The notes: generated from the letters alone by a model not told the origin. A stretch of DNA of 64,000 nt from G964291335 sp964291335 (GCA_964291335.2 OZ219748.1:1736001-1800000), one strand, 5' to 3'; counted from the first letter of the stretch, positions 45,571 to 55,446 are shown. Translations and numbers: made by a program.

Positions 45571-46122
45571 ATGTCCCTGAACCAACCGGAATCGGTTGAG
45601 CAAAACCAGCCCGCCGCAGCCGCCTGCTATTGGCACCCGGATATAGAAACCGGCCTCTCTTGCAGCCGCTGCGACAAGGCTATTTGCCCCCAATGCCTGG
45701 TTCAAGCCCCGGTGGGCATTCGCTGCCGGGAATGCGGCAAAGCCCAGCCCATGCCCACTTACGACGTGCGCCCCGCCAATTACCTCCGGGGCTTTTCAGT
45801 CGCTTTGCTCCTGGTCATCGGCGGCGGAATCGTATGGTCCCTCCTCGATTTCTTTATGTTCACCCTGGGCGCCTTCGGCTCGGTCTCCGGAATGCTGGCC
45901 ATTCCGGCCGGCCTTGCCTTCGGCGAGCTGATCAGCCTTTCAGTTAACCGTAAACGCAGCCCCCTTCTTTCCTATATCGCCGCCCTGTCGGTGCTTGGCG
46001 CCTTTCTGGTCAGCCGGATAATTCACCTTATTGTCGGCTCCGGCGTGGGCTTGTTCGGCCTTTGGGAGTTAGCCTTCCTCTTCATCGGCGCATTTCTCGC
46101 CTGGCAGCGCCTCCGCCGCTGA
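45571..46122 (+). CDS. B-box-type zinc-binding membrane protein
   Basis: 183 residues. The N-terminal ~50 residues bind zinc: CYWHPDIETGLSCSRCDKAICPQCL, followed by GIRCRECG (the rule-limited fragments here are consecutive). The C-terminal part has four hydrophobic segments (about 65-85, 90-110, 122-142 and 150-172). This layout is common in Actinobacteria, Chloroflexota and Deinococcus-like bacteria as a B-box zinc finger fused to a membrane domain; function unknown. The ATG at 45571 has AAGGAG 9 bases upstream. Its 3' end overlaps recX on the other strand by 54 bases. Confidence 0.8.
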   Translation: MSLNQPESVEQNQPAAAACYWHPDIETGLSCSRCDKAICPQCLVQAPVGIRCRECGKAQPMPTYDVRPANYLRGFSVALLLVIGGGIVWSLLDFFMFTLGAFGSVSGMLAIPAGLAFGELISLSVNRKRSPLLSYIAALSVLGAFLVSRIIHLIVGSGVGLFGLWELAFLFIGAFLAWQRLRR

Positions 46123-46644
46123 CTCCTCCAGTAACCGTTGAACCGTATCCCTGACCACGTCATACTCAAAACCCCGCCGCCGCAGAAAGTCTGTCAGCCG
46201 GCGCCGGAAAACCTCCGGCGTCGTATTGCGCCCGGCCAGCAGCCGCGCTTTTTTCGCCCCTGCCCGGTAGCAGCTGGCCCCGGCATCAAAACCCTCCAGC
46301 GCTTCCTCAATCACTGCCTCCGCTACCCCAAACTGGCGCAACTCCTGCTTCAGCCGGCGGCGCCCCCTCGGCCGCCGCCGCTCCCGCGCCTCCCGCCAGG
46401 TTCGCGCAAAGCCGGCATCGTCCAGATACCCATAGCCTCTGAGCGCCTGAATAACCCGTTCCACCACCTCCGCCGGCCGCCGACCGGCCAGCCGTTGGCG
46501 CACCTCATGCTCACTGCGCGGCCGGTAGCTGAGCAGGGTCAAGGCTGCCCGAACCGCCCCCGCATATGTCTCGCCCCCACCCTCAACCGGCCGCAAGGAC
46601 GCGGGAACCGGGTTCCTGCTACCGCCCTTCAACACAGAAAACAC
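46069..46644 (-). CDS. recX: Regulatory protein RecX
   Basis: A 191-residue three-helix-repeat protein that modulates RecA filaments. Blocks: ALTLLSYRPRSEHEVRQRLAG, LRGYGYLDDAGFARTWREAR, RGRRRLKQELRQFGV and a final DFLRRRGFEYDVVRD. It begins with a GTG (46644) and an ~25-residue extension; a later start is possible. It follows recA by 24 bases, the classic recA-recX order. The end overlaps the zinc-protein gene. Confidence 0.92.
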   Translation of the reverse strand: MFSVLKGGSRNPVPASLRPVEGGGETYAGAVRAALTLLSYRPRSEHEVRQRLAGRRPAEVVERVIQALRGYGYLDDAGFARTWREARERRRPRGRRRLKQELRQFGVAEAVIEEALEGFDAGASCYRAGAKKARLLAGRNTTPEVFRRRLTDFLRRRGFEYDVVRDTVQRLLEESAAEALPGEKCADEEEG

Positions 46645-46668
46645 CAGAACCGAAACCGCCGCTGCCCC

Positions 46669-47766
<1,098 letters not shown>

Positions 47767-47912
47767 GAAATTCACTCCATCTGCATATAGTAGCGAAATC
47801 CTAGCACAGCCCGGAAAAGCGCAACAAGGCGCAACTGTCAGTAAGCACTGCCGCCGGCTTCCCCTCGGCAGCGCCAGGTTGGCAAAGGAAAGGTTGGTAG
47901 CGGAAAGTCACC

Positions 47913-47959
47913 AAAAAAACCCGGCCGGCAACCCGCAACAACGCCGGGTTGCCGGCCGG
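47913..47959 (-). terminator. Intrinsic terminator after the redoxin gene
   Basis: Minus strand: a 15-bp perfect stem (47959-47945 with 47935-47921), then seven T residues (47919-47913). It separates the redoxin transcript from recA-recX. Confidence 0.9.
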
Positions 47960-48010
47960 AACCGGCTTCGCGGTCAGCACGGACGCCAACGGCGTCCAAC
48001 CCTAAAAGTC

Positions 48011-48241
48011 TCAATAACCGCCCTTGTAGCCAATCGTAACCTTCCCGTCCTCCACAATGACCGGCGTAATCCGCTCCCCACCGGTCAATTCCAGCAGCGC
48101 CGGTATCCGCTCCGGCTCCCTGGCCACATCAATCTCGGTATAGGCCGCCTTGCTCCGCCGGTACTCCATCTTGGCGGCAACGGAAAAAGAGCAGTCAGGG
48201 TGCGTATAAATCACGATTTCCGGGGCATTTTCACTGGTCAC
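48011..48241 (-). CDS. Glutaredoxin-like protein (UXX-star type)
   Basis: A 76-residue thioredoxin-fold protein: EIVIYTHPDCSFSVAAK contains a single active-site cysteine, followed by YTEIDVAREP, the cis-proline block ERITPVIVEDG and VTIGYKGGY. The (D)CxxS arrangement resembles UXX-star redoxins in which selenocysteine often replaces Cys; here the codon encodes Cys. The GTG at 48241 has GGAG 6 bases upstream. The 30 residues upstream in the longer frame look non-coding. Electron donor and target are unknown. Confidence 0.75.
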   Translation of the reverse strand: MTSENAPEIVIYTHPDCSFSVAAKMEYRRSKAAYTEIDVAREPERIPALLELTGGERITPVIVEDGKVTIGYKGGY

Positions 48242-48586
48242 AACAAACTCCTGCTCGCAAAAGTTGCCGGTGCGCAAAAGGCCGCCGCCCCCAACGCCCG
48301 CCGGGTTGCACCCTGATTCTACGGCCACCGCCCGGATAATTCAATGACGCCCGACGGCATCCCCTTCGCTTTTCACAACCGGCCATGCCGGACGACAAAG
48401 TCAGCCCCAGCCGGCCGCCACGATGAGCGCGGTCGATCGGGCGACCCGAACCCGTCCGGTTCGCCCACCTCGCGCCCGGCTGCCGGAAAAACACCCTGCC
48501 GGAACCTGCCCCGGCCAGTCAAAAAAGAACTGCGCGCCATAAAGCCCGCAGCCTCGATAAATACCGCCAACGGCGCCCTTGCCACC
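48242..48586. other. 345 bp without recognised features
   Basis: Between the redoxin start and the end of rpsT. It should hold the rpsT transcription end and the redoxin promoter. I see no convincing gene, hairpin or promoter hexamers. Confidence 0.4.
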
Positions 48587-48841
48587 CTAATTCTGCAGCC
48601 GGTTAAGCCGAACCGCCAGGCGGGACTTCCGCCGGGAAGCATTATTCTTATGCAGAACCCCCTTCCTCACCGCCTTATCCAGCAGACTAATCGCCTGCCG
48701 CACCGCCGGCTCGGCAGCTTCGGCATCCCCACCGGACACCGCCCGCCGGGCGCTGACAATAGACGTCCGGGTAGTACGCCGGATACCCTGATTGCGTCGG
48801 TTACGCTTAACCGATTGGCGTATCGCCTTCCTGGCTGGCAA
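48587..48841 (-). CDS. rpsT: 30S ribosomal protein S20
   Basis: An 84-residue basic three-helix protein that binds 16S rRNA. Family blocks are ARKAIRQSVKRNRRNQGIRR near the start, AISLLDKAVRKGVLHKN and RRKSRLAVRLNRL. It begins with TTG (48841), preceded by GGGGGGAG at about 5 bases. In E. coli the rpsT start is also TTG and is autoregulated; a similar control here is only a possibility. It has a strong promoter of its own. Confidence 0.96.
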   Translation of the reverse strand: MPARKAIRQSVKRNRRNQGIRRTTRTSIVSARRAVSGGDAEAAEPAVRQAISLLDKAVRKGVLHKNNASRRKSRLAVRLNRLQN

Positions 48842-48894
48842 AGCTCTCCCCCCTTAGTTCGGCTGACGGTTCCCAAACCGGTACTGACCACCCC

Positions 48895-48923
48895 ATTATA
48901 ACGCAGCCACCGGAACTTTCCAA
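48895..48923 (-). promoter_or_regulatory. Promoter of rpsT
   Basis: TTGGAA (48923-48918), a 17-base spacer and perfect TATAAT (48900-48895). The leader before the TTG start is about 47 bases. Confidence 0.75.
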
Positions 48924-48940
48924 CCTCCACCCATTCCGGG

Positions 48941-49078
48941 CTATAACTCGTTCAGTTTCAGCAAAACCCTGTTTAGACCGGCACAGATTGACCCGAATAC
49001 TATGCTGGCGCCCAGCATGTAAACGAAAAGCCACAATATCCACTCCAGGGCATTTTTTAGTTCAAAGAACTCTATCAT
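48941..49078 (-). CDS. 45-residue single-pass membrane protein
   Basis: A short frame, MIEFFELKNALEW followed by about 22 hydrophobic residues and a polar end LNRVLLKLNEL. GAGG lies 8 bases before the ATG. No family recognised. It lies downstream of the restriction-modification gene and a 35-residue membrane ORF, on the same strand and before the rpsT promoter. Confidence 0.5.
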   Translation of the reverse strand: MIEFFELKNALEWILWLFVYMLGASIVFGSICAGLNRVLLKLNEL

Positions 49079-49208
49079 CAGGCAAACCTCACAAATGTTG
49101 TATGGGTTGTTCCCTTGAGCCTAACATATCTGCCCGCTTCATCAAGCGTAAAACGCTACATGCTCGCCTCCTCCTGCTTAATGAAGATGGTACTGGATAA
49201 TGACCGGT

Positions 49209-49316
49209 CTATCTGGTAACTATCCACATATATAGTAGCGCCAGCGATAACCCGGCGCATACCGCTATAATGACTATCCAGCTCCAGTGAGTCTGTTTCT
49301 TCTCTGGCTCTCTCAT
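49209..49316 (-). CDS. 35-residue single-pass membrane protein
   Basis: MREPEKKQTHWSW leads into a ~20-residue hydrophobic helix (IVIIAVCAGLSLALLYMW) and ends IVTR: a charged head, one membrane segment and a basic tail. GGA lies 6 bases before the ATG. It begins 63 bases after the restriction-modification gene. A 75-codon frame overlapping it in another phase (49156-49383, TTG start) is open but has no protein-like features beyond length. Confidence 0.5.
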   Translation of the reverse strand: MREPEKKQTHWSWIVIIAVCAGLSLALLYMWIVTR

Positions 49317-49379
49317 CTTCAATCCGGACAGTTATTCTCTCCGCCGCTCTTGAGCCTTCCGGCCGTCCTGCCAGGGTTG

Positions 49380-52300
49380 TCAAACAGCAGCGCTGCGGAG
49401 GCCGCTGTAGTCATCGTCCATCTGCTCGGCGGCTGCAAAGGACAGGCACGCCCGCAAATCCGCCTCGGTCAGGTCGTCAAAATCCGTCAGCAAATCGGCC
49501 CAGCTTGTGCCGCCGGCCAGCCGCTCCATCGCCTCCTGCGCCGTGAAGCGCAGGCCGCGAATGCACGGCTGGCCGAACCGCTTGCCCGGTTCAACCGTAA
49601 TCGTCCCCCGGTAATCCACCCCATGCCCCAGCAGCGCCGCCACCGCCGCTTCCGCCTCTCTGCCCGCAGCCGCAGCCCGCAGCCACCGCCGCAATTCCCG
49701 CCGCGCCACCGTTACCGTCGCCCCTTTCCCCTCCCCCGCCCGCCGTTCCCGCAGCCGCGCCAACTCCCCCGCCGCACCCATCGCCGCCCGTTCCCCCGCC
49801 CGCGCCACCGCCAGATGCAGCTTCTGCCGCCGGTCAAACTCCGCTATCGGCAGCTTCCACAAGTGCTTCTGCAAGTGTCGGGCGCCGAACTGTCCCTTGT
49901 TCATCAATGGTTTAACCATCTCATGCAGCACGTCGCTGTTGATAATCGCCAGCAGGTAATAGGCTTCATCCAGGCTGGCACAGGCCACCCAGAAGAGTGT
50001 TCCGTCGATGAGCAGGCTATCGTCCCCAATCAGCGCAGCCGTCGGCGCGCCGGAAGAGGTATATACAATTCGGATGGGACGTTCCCCGGCATCCGCCTGC
50101 CACGCCAGTTGGGCCGACAGCTTGCGCATATAGTCAAGCTGGCCCAGCAAATCAAGTCTGTTAGCCCGCGCTTTATGCTGCTCCCACCGGTCGGCGATAG
50201 TCCGCCACCGCCGCCGCATCCGGAGGCGCAGCCCCGCCGCGTCAACCCCGCCGGGGCCATCTTCAGCGGCCGCTATCGCCTCATCCCCCGGCTTCACCGG
50301 CAGCAAAGCCCGCAGCGGTTCCAGCGCCACATAGGGGGCAATCGTCTCCCCCAAATGCACCCCAAACAAATGCTCCCGCTCAATCGTCTGCCCGCTGATT
50401 TCCGTCAAATCCAGCGTACTCCACGGCGCCTTGTCCTGCCCGCCCCGGCGCGGGTTCACCGTAACAGTGCCGCCGGCCCGGATAATGGCCGGGTTTTCCG
50501 TTTCATTTACAAAGAACAGACAGCGGGGAACAATGGTGGCCCCGTTCTTGGACAGGCTTTCATAAAGGGAATCGCCCCTCTGCCCGGTATCGGTAATCTC
50601 CGTCAGGGTTCGCGCCACACCGGCCCCCCCGGCCGGCCCCTGCCACCGTTCCACCGCCCCCGCCAGAGCCCGCCCCCGGGCATCCGGCCCGCACCGGCGC
50701 GCAAAAACCACCGAGGCCGGCACCGGAAAGAAGGTGTTCGGTTCCAGCCCCTCCAAATCCCACGCCCGCTTATCGGCAAAACTCACCTGCACCCCCGAAC
50801 TCGAACTCCGCTCCCGCCAAACCCCGCTGCGCCATTTGGAATACTGCCCCGCTTGCAGCGCGCTGTGCGGCAGCACAAAACCGATGACCCCATCCTCCTT
50901 CAGGTACAGTTCCACGCTCCGCGCAAAAAACAGCCCGGCCACATCCTGGTGCGTCGCATAGCGCCCCCCGGCCCAGATCCCGTAGCGGTTCCGGCTCAGG
51001 TTCACCAGCCCCTCCCGCAGCGCATCCACCGTCTGGTTATAGTTAATCCACGGCGGGTTCCCCACCAGCACGTCCACCTTGTCCCGGGACAACGCCACCG
51101 GACGCACCATGTTGCGGGTATAATAGGCCCATATGTGGTTGCGCCCCACTTCATGCAGCCGCCGCATCGTCGCAATCGTCGCCTGCATCGTCGCCCACTC
51201 CGCCGGGTCGTCAACCCCCGCCTCCCGCAGCAGATCATCCGGGCTGTCCCCCTGCTCAATCGCCTCGGCCACCTGACTCATCAGGTCATCAAACTGCTCC
51301 GGACGGTGCACCAGGCTCGCCGGAAAGCTCAACTCCGTGTTCTGCCCGTCCCCGGTCTGAATGGTAACCCGGTCCTGCGCAAACAGATCGTCCGTCCGGA
51401 ACCGCAGCTGCAGGGCATCCCCCAGGTAAATCGGGATCGACAGGCCGCCGCTGAACCCGGCCTCCCCCGCCGCCTCAATAACCGGCCGGGCCGCCAGCGT
51501 CCAGGCAGACTTGGCCAGATGCACTGCTACCGGGTGAATGTCGATGCCGGTAACCGCCCGCCGCAGCCGGTTCAGCGTCTCGTGCGGGTGCCATCGGGGC
51601 CGCCCGGACGCCGGCGTGGCCGCCCCGATGAAATGCCTTACCGCTGCCGCGACAAAGGCCCCGGAACCGCACGCCGGATCCAGTACCCGCTGCTCCAGCG
51701 GGTCGGTTGCCAACTCCTCCACAATCGCCTGCGCCAGCCAGCCCGGCGTATAATACTCCCCCAGCTGCCGCCGTTCCTCCGGCGGAATAACCGTTTCGTA
51801 CAGGATGGCCCCAATATCCGCCGGAGCCCCTTTCCAGTCAAACTTGGCCGCCCGGCGCGCCAGAGTTCGCAGCCAGCCCCGGCCGCCCACCTCCGCCGGC
51901 CACGCAAAAAAGTCCGACTCCACAATCCCCTGCAAGCCGGTTCGGCTGCGGAAATCCCGACCGTAAAGCAAATCCTCCGGCTCCCTCTCCGCCAGCCCCC
52001 GCAGCTCTATCCCGAAAGACGCCTGCACCGCCATGCCAATAACGGCGCTCAGGTAGGTATGCCGAATGAAAAGATGCTCCAGCTGCTCCGGGCCGCCGGC
52101 GATTTCCCCCAGGGCAGTCCGGAGCAGGTCATGCCACAACTGCCGCTTAACCCGCACCGTTTCCAGGTCGGCCGCCGGCCGGTACAGCTCCCTCAGAGCG
52201 GCTATATCCCGCCGGTAATTAGGGTTGCTCGGCCCAAAATGCCTGGCAATACTCCCCCGGTCAACCGGTTCATCCTTCAGCTGCTCCAGCGCATTATCCC

Positions 52301-52766
52301 GCAGCCACTCAAAAAGCGGCAGCCACCCCTCCGCCCCTTCCAGCGTGAAGCCATAGGGCGGCCCCGTGTTTACCGGGCCCGCATCCGGCCAGCGCAGCAG
52401 CCAGTACTTGCCATCGGTCAGCACCCCCGTCCTCAACCGCCCCTGCTGCCACGACAGCGCCAGGTAATCATCCAGCTGCTTAACGTATTCCGGGTTAGGC
52501 TCCCCCGCGCCGGCCGTCCCCACCCGGCGTTTCAACTCAATGAAAGTATCCAGCGCCGTCAGGTCAACCCCCCGCCGCGACCCGTCCGATGGCGGGTTCT
52601 CCTCCACCATCTCATCGCTTCGAGCCAACCCCGTCCCCATCAGAAAGTCCCGCACCGCGCTGGTAATGTTCGCCTCCGGCTCATTCCGGTCGTGCCGCCT
52701 TAGCAGCTCCTCCGCCAGCCGCCGGTACTTCGGGTCCCTTTCATCCAGGTGTTCCGCTCCAGCCAA
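49380..52766 (-). CDS. Putative type IIG restriction-modification enzyme with C-terminal DUF433 domain
   Basis: A 1128-residue N6-adenine DNA methyltransferase with extra domains. Residues 1-130 look like a PD-(D/E)xK nuclease: the VDLTALDTFIELKRR stretch has an acidic residue and ELK at 77-79, then QLDDYLALSW. The methylase core has GEYYTP (336), SAM motif DPACGSGAFV (363-372) and the catalytic NPPW (570-573). A long target-recognition region follows. The last ~79 residues (49380-49619) match DUF433: ITVEPGKRFGQPCIRGLRFT and a second helix-turn-helix-like part, normally a stand-alone antitoxin. I chose TTG 52766, with GGAGG 7 bases upstream, because earlier codons overlap the neighbour and read Arg/Trp-rich. 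Nuclease activity is inferred. Confidence 0.83.
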   Translation of the reverse strand: MAGAEHLDERDPKYRRLAEELLRRHDRNEPEANITSAVRDFLMGTGLARSDEMVEENPPSDGSRRGVDLTALDTFIELKRRVGTAGAGEPNPEYVKQLDDYLALSWQQGRLRTGVLTDGKYWLLRWPDAGPVNTGPPYGFTLEGAEGWLPLFEWLRDNALEQLKDEPVDRGSIARHFGPSNPNYRRDIAALRELYRPAADLETVRVKRQLWHDLLRTALGEIAGGPEQLEHLFIRHTYLSAVIGMAVQASFGIELRGLAEREPEDLLYGRDFRSRTGLQGIVESDFFAWPAEVGGRGWLRTLARRAAKFDWKGAPADIGAILYETVIPPEERRQLGEYYTPGWLAQAIVEELATDPLEQRVLDPACGSGAFVAAAVRHFIGAATPASGRPRWHPHETLNRLRRAVTGIDIHPVAVHLAKSAWTLAARPVIEAAGEAGFSGGLSIPIYLGDALQLRFRTDDLFAQDRVTIQTGDGQNTELSFPASLVHRPEQFDDLMSQVAEAIEQGDSPDDLLREAGVDDPAEWATMQATIATMRRLHEVGRNHIWAYYTRNMVRPVALSRDKVDVLVGNPPWINYNQTVDALREGLVNLSRNRYGIWAGGRYATHQDVAGLFFARSVELYLKEDGVIGFVLPHSALQAGQYSKWRSGVWRERSSSSGVQVSFADKRAWDLEGLEPNTFFPVPASVVFARRCGPDARGRALAGAVERWQGPAGGAGVARTLTEITDTGQRGDSLYESLSKNGATIVPRCLFFVNETENPAIIRAGGTVTVNPRRGGQDKAPWSTLDLTEISGQTIEREHLFGVHLGETIAPYVALEPLRALLPVKPGDEAIAAAEDGPGGVDAAGLRLRMRRRWRTIADRWEQHKARANRLDLLGQLDYMRKLSAQLAWQADAGERPIRIVYTSSGAPTAALIGDDSLLIDGTLFWVACASLDEAYYLLAIINSDVLHEMVKPLMNKGQFGARHLQKHLWKLPIAEFDRRQKLHLAVARAGERAAMGAAGELARLRERRAGEGKGATVTVARRELRRWLRAAAAGREAEAAVAALLGHGVDYRGTITVEPGKRFGQPCIRGLRFTAQEAMERLAGGTSWADLLTDFDDLTEADLRACLSFAAAEQMDDDYSGLRSAAV

Positions 52767-52839
52767 CGCTCCGCCTCCGCCGGTCAGCAACCGGAAATGC
52801 CCCCCTGATTCCCCCTCAACCAGCCCCGGGTTCCCCCAA

Positions 52840-54513
52840 CTACGGCCCCCAGGGCGGCGGCGACACCACATCCCAATCGGATACCACATCCACCACCGCC
52901 GGCCGGTTGGCCGCCAGCGCCGCCTCAATAGCCGGCGCAATCCCGGCCGGCTCCGTAACCCGTACCCCGAAGCACCCCATCGCCTCCGCCACCCGCGCCA
53001 GATCCACATCGCTGAACTGCCACATCGCGGCAGAATCGCCCCCCGGGTAATTGGCATACACCCGCTCATCGCCAACCCGACACTGGTTCAGCGACCGGTT
53101 GTCATTCACCACAATAACGGCGTTAATCCCGTACCGCGCCGCCGTTTCCAGCTCCGATACGTGATACCAGAACCCCCCGTCCCCGGTGAAAGCCACCACC
53201 GGCCGGTCCGGCAGCGCGCACTTGGCCCCCAACGCGGCCGGCAGCGCCCACCCCAAAGACCCCGCCGCCCGCATATACTCCTGCCCGGCGTGGTGCAGCT
53301 CAATGTACGCCCCCGTCCAGATCCCCGCATGGCCGGTATCCGACACCAGCATCGCATCCGGCGGCAGGTTGTCGGTAAACTCCTGGCACAACCGCTCCGG
53401 TCGAATGGGCTGCGCATCAGAGTGAAAGTCCGCCGCCGTCTCATCCCGAAACCCCCGCACCAGCTCCTGCGCCCGCTGCACCCACTCCGCCCGCTCCCCC
53501 ATCGGCTCCAGCGCCTCCAGCAGCCGCGCCACCGTCGCCTTCGCATCCCCTTGCAGCGCCACCCGGGTCGGGTAGCTCCGCCCCAGTTCCGACGGGTCAA
53601 TATCTATCTGAATTACCGGCGTCCCCGGCAGCGGAATCCGCCAGTCCAGCGTTACCTGGCTCCCCGTATGACTCCCAATGAAAACCGCCAGGTCGGCTTC
53701 CGCCACTACCCGGTTGGCGCACCAGCGGGAATAATGCCCGCAGACGCCTGCCGAAAGAGGGTGGTTCTCCGGTATCGTCCCCTTGGCATTCAGCGAGGTA
53801 GCTACCGGTATGTTCAGCATCTCGGCCAGCCGCACTACCTCCGCCTGCGCCCCCGAAGCGGTAACGCCGCCCCCGGCAATAATTACCGGCCGCCTCGCCT
53901 CCGCCAGCGCCCGCGCCGCCTCCCGCAGCTTCTCCGCCCCCGGCGTTGGCCGCAAGCCGGCCCGCTTCGTAAAATCCCCCTCCACTATTACCTCCATATC
54001 CGCCTCCCCGTTCTCCACCACCTCCCCCTGAATCCCCATAAAGTCCAGGTGCGCCGGGCCCGGCGCCCCCGACGTAGCCTCCCGAAAGGCCTGCCGCAGC
54101 AGATGCGGCAGCTGTTCCACCGTGTCCACCGCCACGCTGTACTTGGTGGTCGAACTGAAAGGCCGAAAATGCTCAATCTCCTGGTACGAGTTGCGGTACT
54201 GGTGCGTCAGCGGCCGGTGCCCGGTAATCGCAATCACCGGCGAAAGACCCAGAAAAGGGTCTTGCAGCCCAGCCGCCAGGTTGGCCGCCCCCACCGACTG
54301 CGCCATGCACACCGCCGGGCCGTTGGCCGCCCGGGCATAGCCATCCGCCATATAGACCGCCGCCTTTTCCCCATGCGTAACTATCCGCTCTATCCCCACC
54401 AGCTCCAACTCCGCCAGTATGCGCCGGGCTATCGACGGCACATAAAAAACGTGCGTCAGCCCATACCCCTTGAAAGTCTCCGCCACAAACCGGGCCCCGG
54501 TCATCCTCGGCAT
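52840..54513 (-). CDS. ThDP-dependent enzyme, acetolactate synthase-like
   Basis: 557 residues in the three-domain pyruvate oxidase/acetolactate synthase layout. The catalytic Glu is in IVTHGEKAAVYMADGYARA, the middle domain has RPVIIAGGGVTASGAQ, and the ThDP motif is GDGGFWYHVSELETAARYGI with VVNDN. Substrate unknown; it could be a 2-oxoacid decarboxylase or carboligase. The start at 54513 is preceded by GGGAGGG with 6-8 bases spacing; a frame open further upstream is only the antisense of the metallo-hydrolase gene. It diverges from that gene over a 159-bp region with promoters on both strands. Confidence 0.88.
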   Translation of the reverse strand: MPRMTGARFVAETFKGYGLTHVFYVPSIARRILAELELVGIERIVTHGEKAAVYMADGYARAANGPAVCMAQSVGAANLAAGLQDPFLGLSPVIAITGHRPLTHQYRNSYQEIEHFRPFSSTTKYSVAVDTVEQLPHLLRQAFREATSGAPGPAHLDFMGIQGEVVENGEADMEVIVEGDFTKRAGLRPTPGAEKLREAARALAEARRPVIIAGGGVTASGAQAEVVRLAEMLNIPVATSLNAKGTIPENHPLSAGVCGHYSRWCANRVVAEADLAVFIGSHTGSQVTLDWRIPLPGTPVIQIDIDPSELGRSYPTRVALQGDAKATVARLLEALEPMGERAEWVQRAQELVRGFRDETAADFHSDAQPIRPERLCQEFTDNLPPDAMLVSDTGHAGIWTGAYIELHHAGQEYMRAAGSLGWALPAALGAKCALPDRPVVAFTGDGGFWYHVSELETAARYGINAVIVVNDNRSLNQCRVGDERVYANYPGGDSAAMWQFSDVDLARVAEAMGCFGVRVTEPAGIAPAIEAALAANRPAVVDVVSDWDVVSPPPWGP

Positions 54514-54559
54514 ACCAAACCCTCCCTTATAAACGTAAACCCATCGCTCTATCGGCTGC

Positions 54560-54588
54560 ACATTAGCACCGCCCCGGCGGTCAGTCAA
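54560..54588 (-). promoter_or_regulatory. Promoter of the ThDP-enzyme gene
   Basis: TTGACT (54588-54583), a 17-base spacer and TAATGT (54565-54560). The spacer holds an inverted repeat ACCGCC/GGCGGT (54568-54581), a candidate operator. Confidence 0.55.
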
Positions 54589-54597
54589 CCAAACCGA

Positions 54598-54626
54598 TTG
54601 ACTTTGCCCCCTCCTTTCCCTACACT
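54598..54626 (+). promoter_or_regulatory. Promoter of the divergent metallo-hydrolase gene
   Basis: TTGACT (54598-54603), a 17-base spacer and TACACT (54621-54626). It lies 9 bases from the opposing -35, so one regulator could govern both genes. Confidence 0.6.
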
Positions 54627-54672
54627 CTAGCCCGTTTGATGTTCCACTGAATCTTAAGGCAAGGAGACGACC

Positions 54673-55446
54673 ATGCCGGAAATCGACGTGCTGCTCCAGG
54701 GCAGCCCATTGCGCACCGACGCAGGCATAGTAGGGTTCTGCTCGGTGGTATTGCTTACCGGAGAAAAGCGCATCCTCGTGGACGTGGGCCACGTGGGCCG
54801 GCGCACCGCCCTGGAGAACGCCCTCCACTCCCGGGGCCTCACCCCCGAAGATATTGACCTTACCGTAATGACCCACGCCCATTGGGACCACAGCCAGAAC
54901 TACGACCTCTTCCAGCACGCCCCCATGCTGGTCCACCCCCTGGAACGCAAGTACGCCCATAAACCCCACCGCAACGACTGGGCCACGCCAGCCTGGTCGG
55001 GCGCAATGATTGAGTTTCAACCCCGGGTGACCGAAGTAGAGGAAGGCCACATCATCGAGCCGGGCATAACCCTCACCCACACCCCCGGCCACTCCCCCGG
55101 CAGCCTCTCCGTAATGGTGGAAACCCCTCAAGGCCTCTGCGCCATCACCGGCGACGTCCTCCATTACTCCACCGTCGCCCTCACCCGCAAGAACCCCCTG
55201 GTATTCTGGAACGAAGCCGACGCTACCCGCAGCATCAATCGCATCGTAGAGCAGGCCGAAATCATCTACCCCGGCCACGACCGCCCCTTTCACCTGGTCA
55301 ACGGCGAAATTGAATACCTCGCCGAAGAAAAAATGACCCTCTCCGGCCTCAACCCGGAAGACCCCAACATATCCTTCGACTTCTCCCCACGCCCCGTCTG
55401 GGTAATGCCCGGCATCGCAGACCAAACCCTGGAACGCCTGGGTTAA
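54673..55446 (+). CDS. MBL-fold metallo-hydrolase
   Basis: A 257-residue metallo-beta-lactamase-fold enzyme with a complete metal motif, THAHWDH (His68, His70, Asp72, His73), the later HTPGHSPGS, ITGDVLH and a final YPGHDRPF. Similar to N-acyl homoserine lactonases and glyoxalase II-like proteins; the substrate is unknown. The ATG has GGAG 6 bases upstream. Sharing a divergent promoter region with the ThDP enzyme suggests a common pathway, for example handling of an acyl or oxo intermediate (inference). Confidence 0.87.
   Translation: MPEIDVLLQGSPLRTDAGIVGFCSVVLLTGEKRILVDVGHVGRRTALENALHSRGLTPEDIDLTVMTHAHWDHSQNYDLFQHAPMLVHPLERKYAHKPHRNDWATPAWSGAMIEFQPRVTEVEEGHIIEPGITLTHTPGHSPGSLSVMVETPQGLCAITGDVLHYSTVALTRKNPLVFWNEADATRSINRIVEQAEIIYPGHDRPFHLVNGEIEYLAEEKMTLSGLNPEDPNISFDFSPRPVWVMPGIADQTLERLG

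Noticed and set aside
49156..49383. 75-codon frame overlapping the end of the restriction-modification gene (TTGA overlap)
   Set aside because: It has a composition unlike the surrounding genes, and a 35-residue membrane ORF in another phase fits better. The coupling signal is noted but not enough.
52767..53075. 103-residue N-terminal extension of the restriction-modification protein
   Set aside because: It overlaps the end of the ThDP enzyme gene, reads Arg/Trp-rich, and a good ribosome-binding site precedes the TTG at 52766.
54514..55425. 304-residue N-terminal extension of the ThDP enzyme gene
   Set aside because: It is the antisense of the metallo-hydrolase gene. The ATG at 54513 has its own ribosome-binding site and begins the conserved ThDP N-terminal domain.
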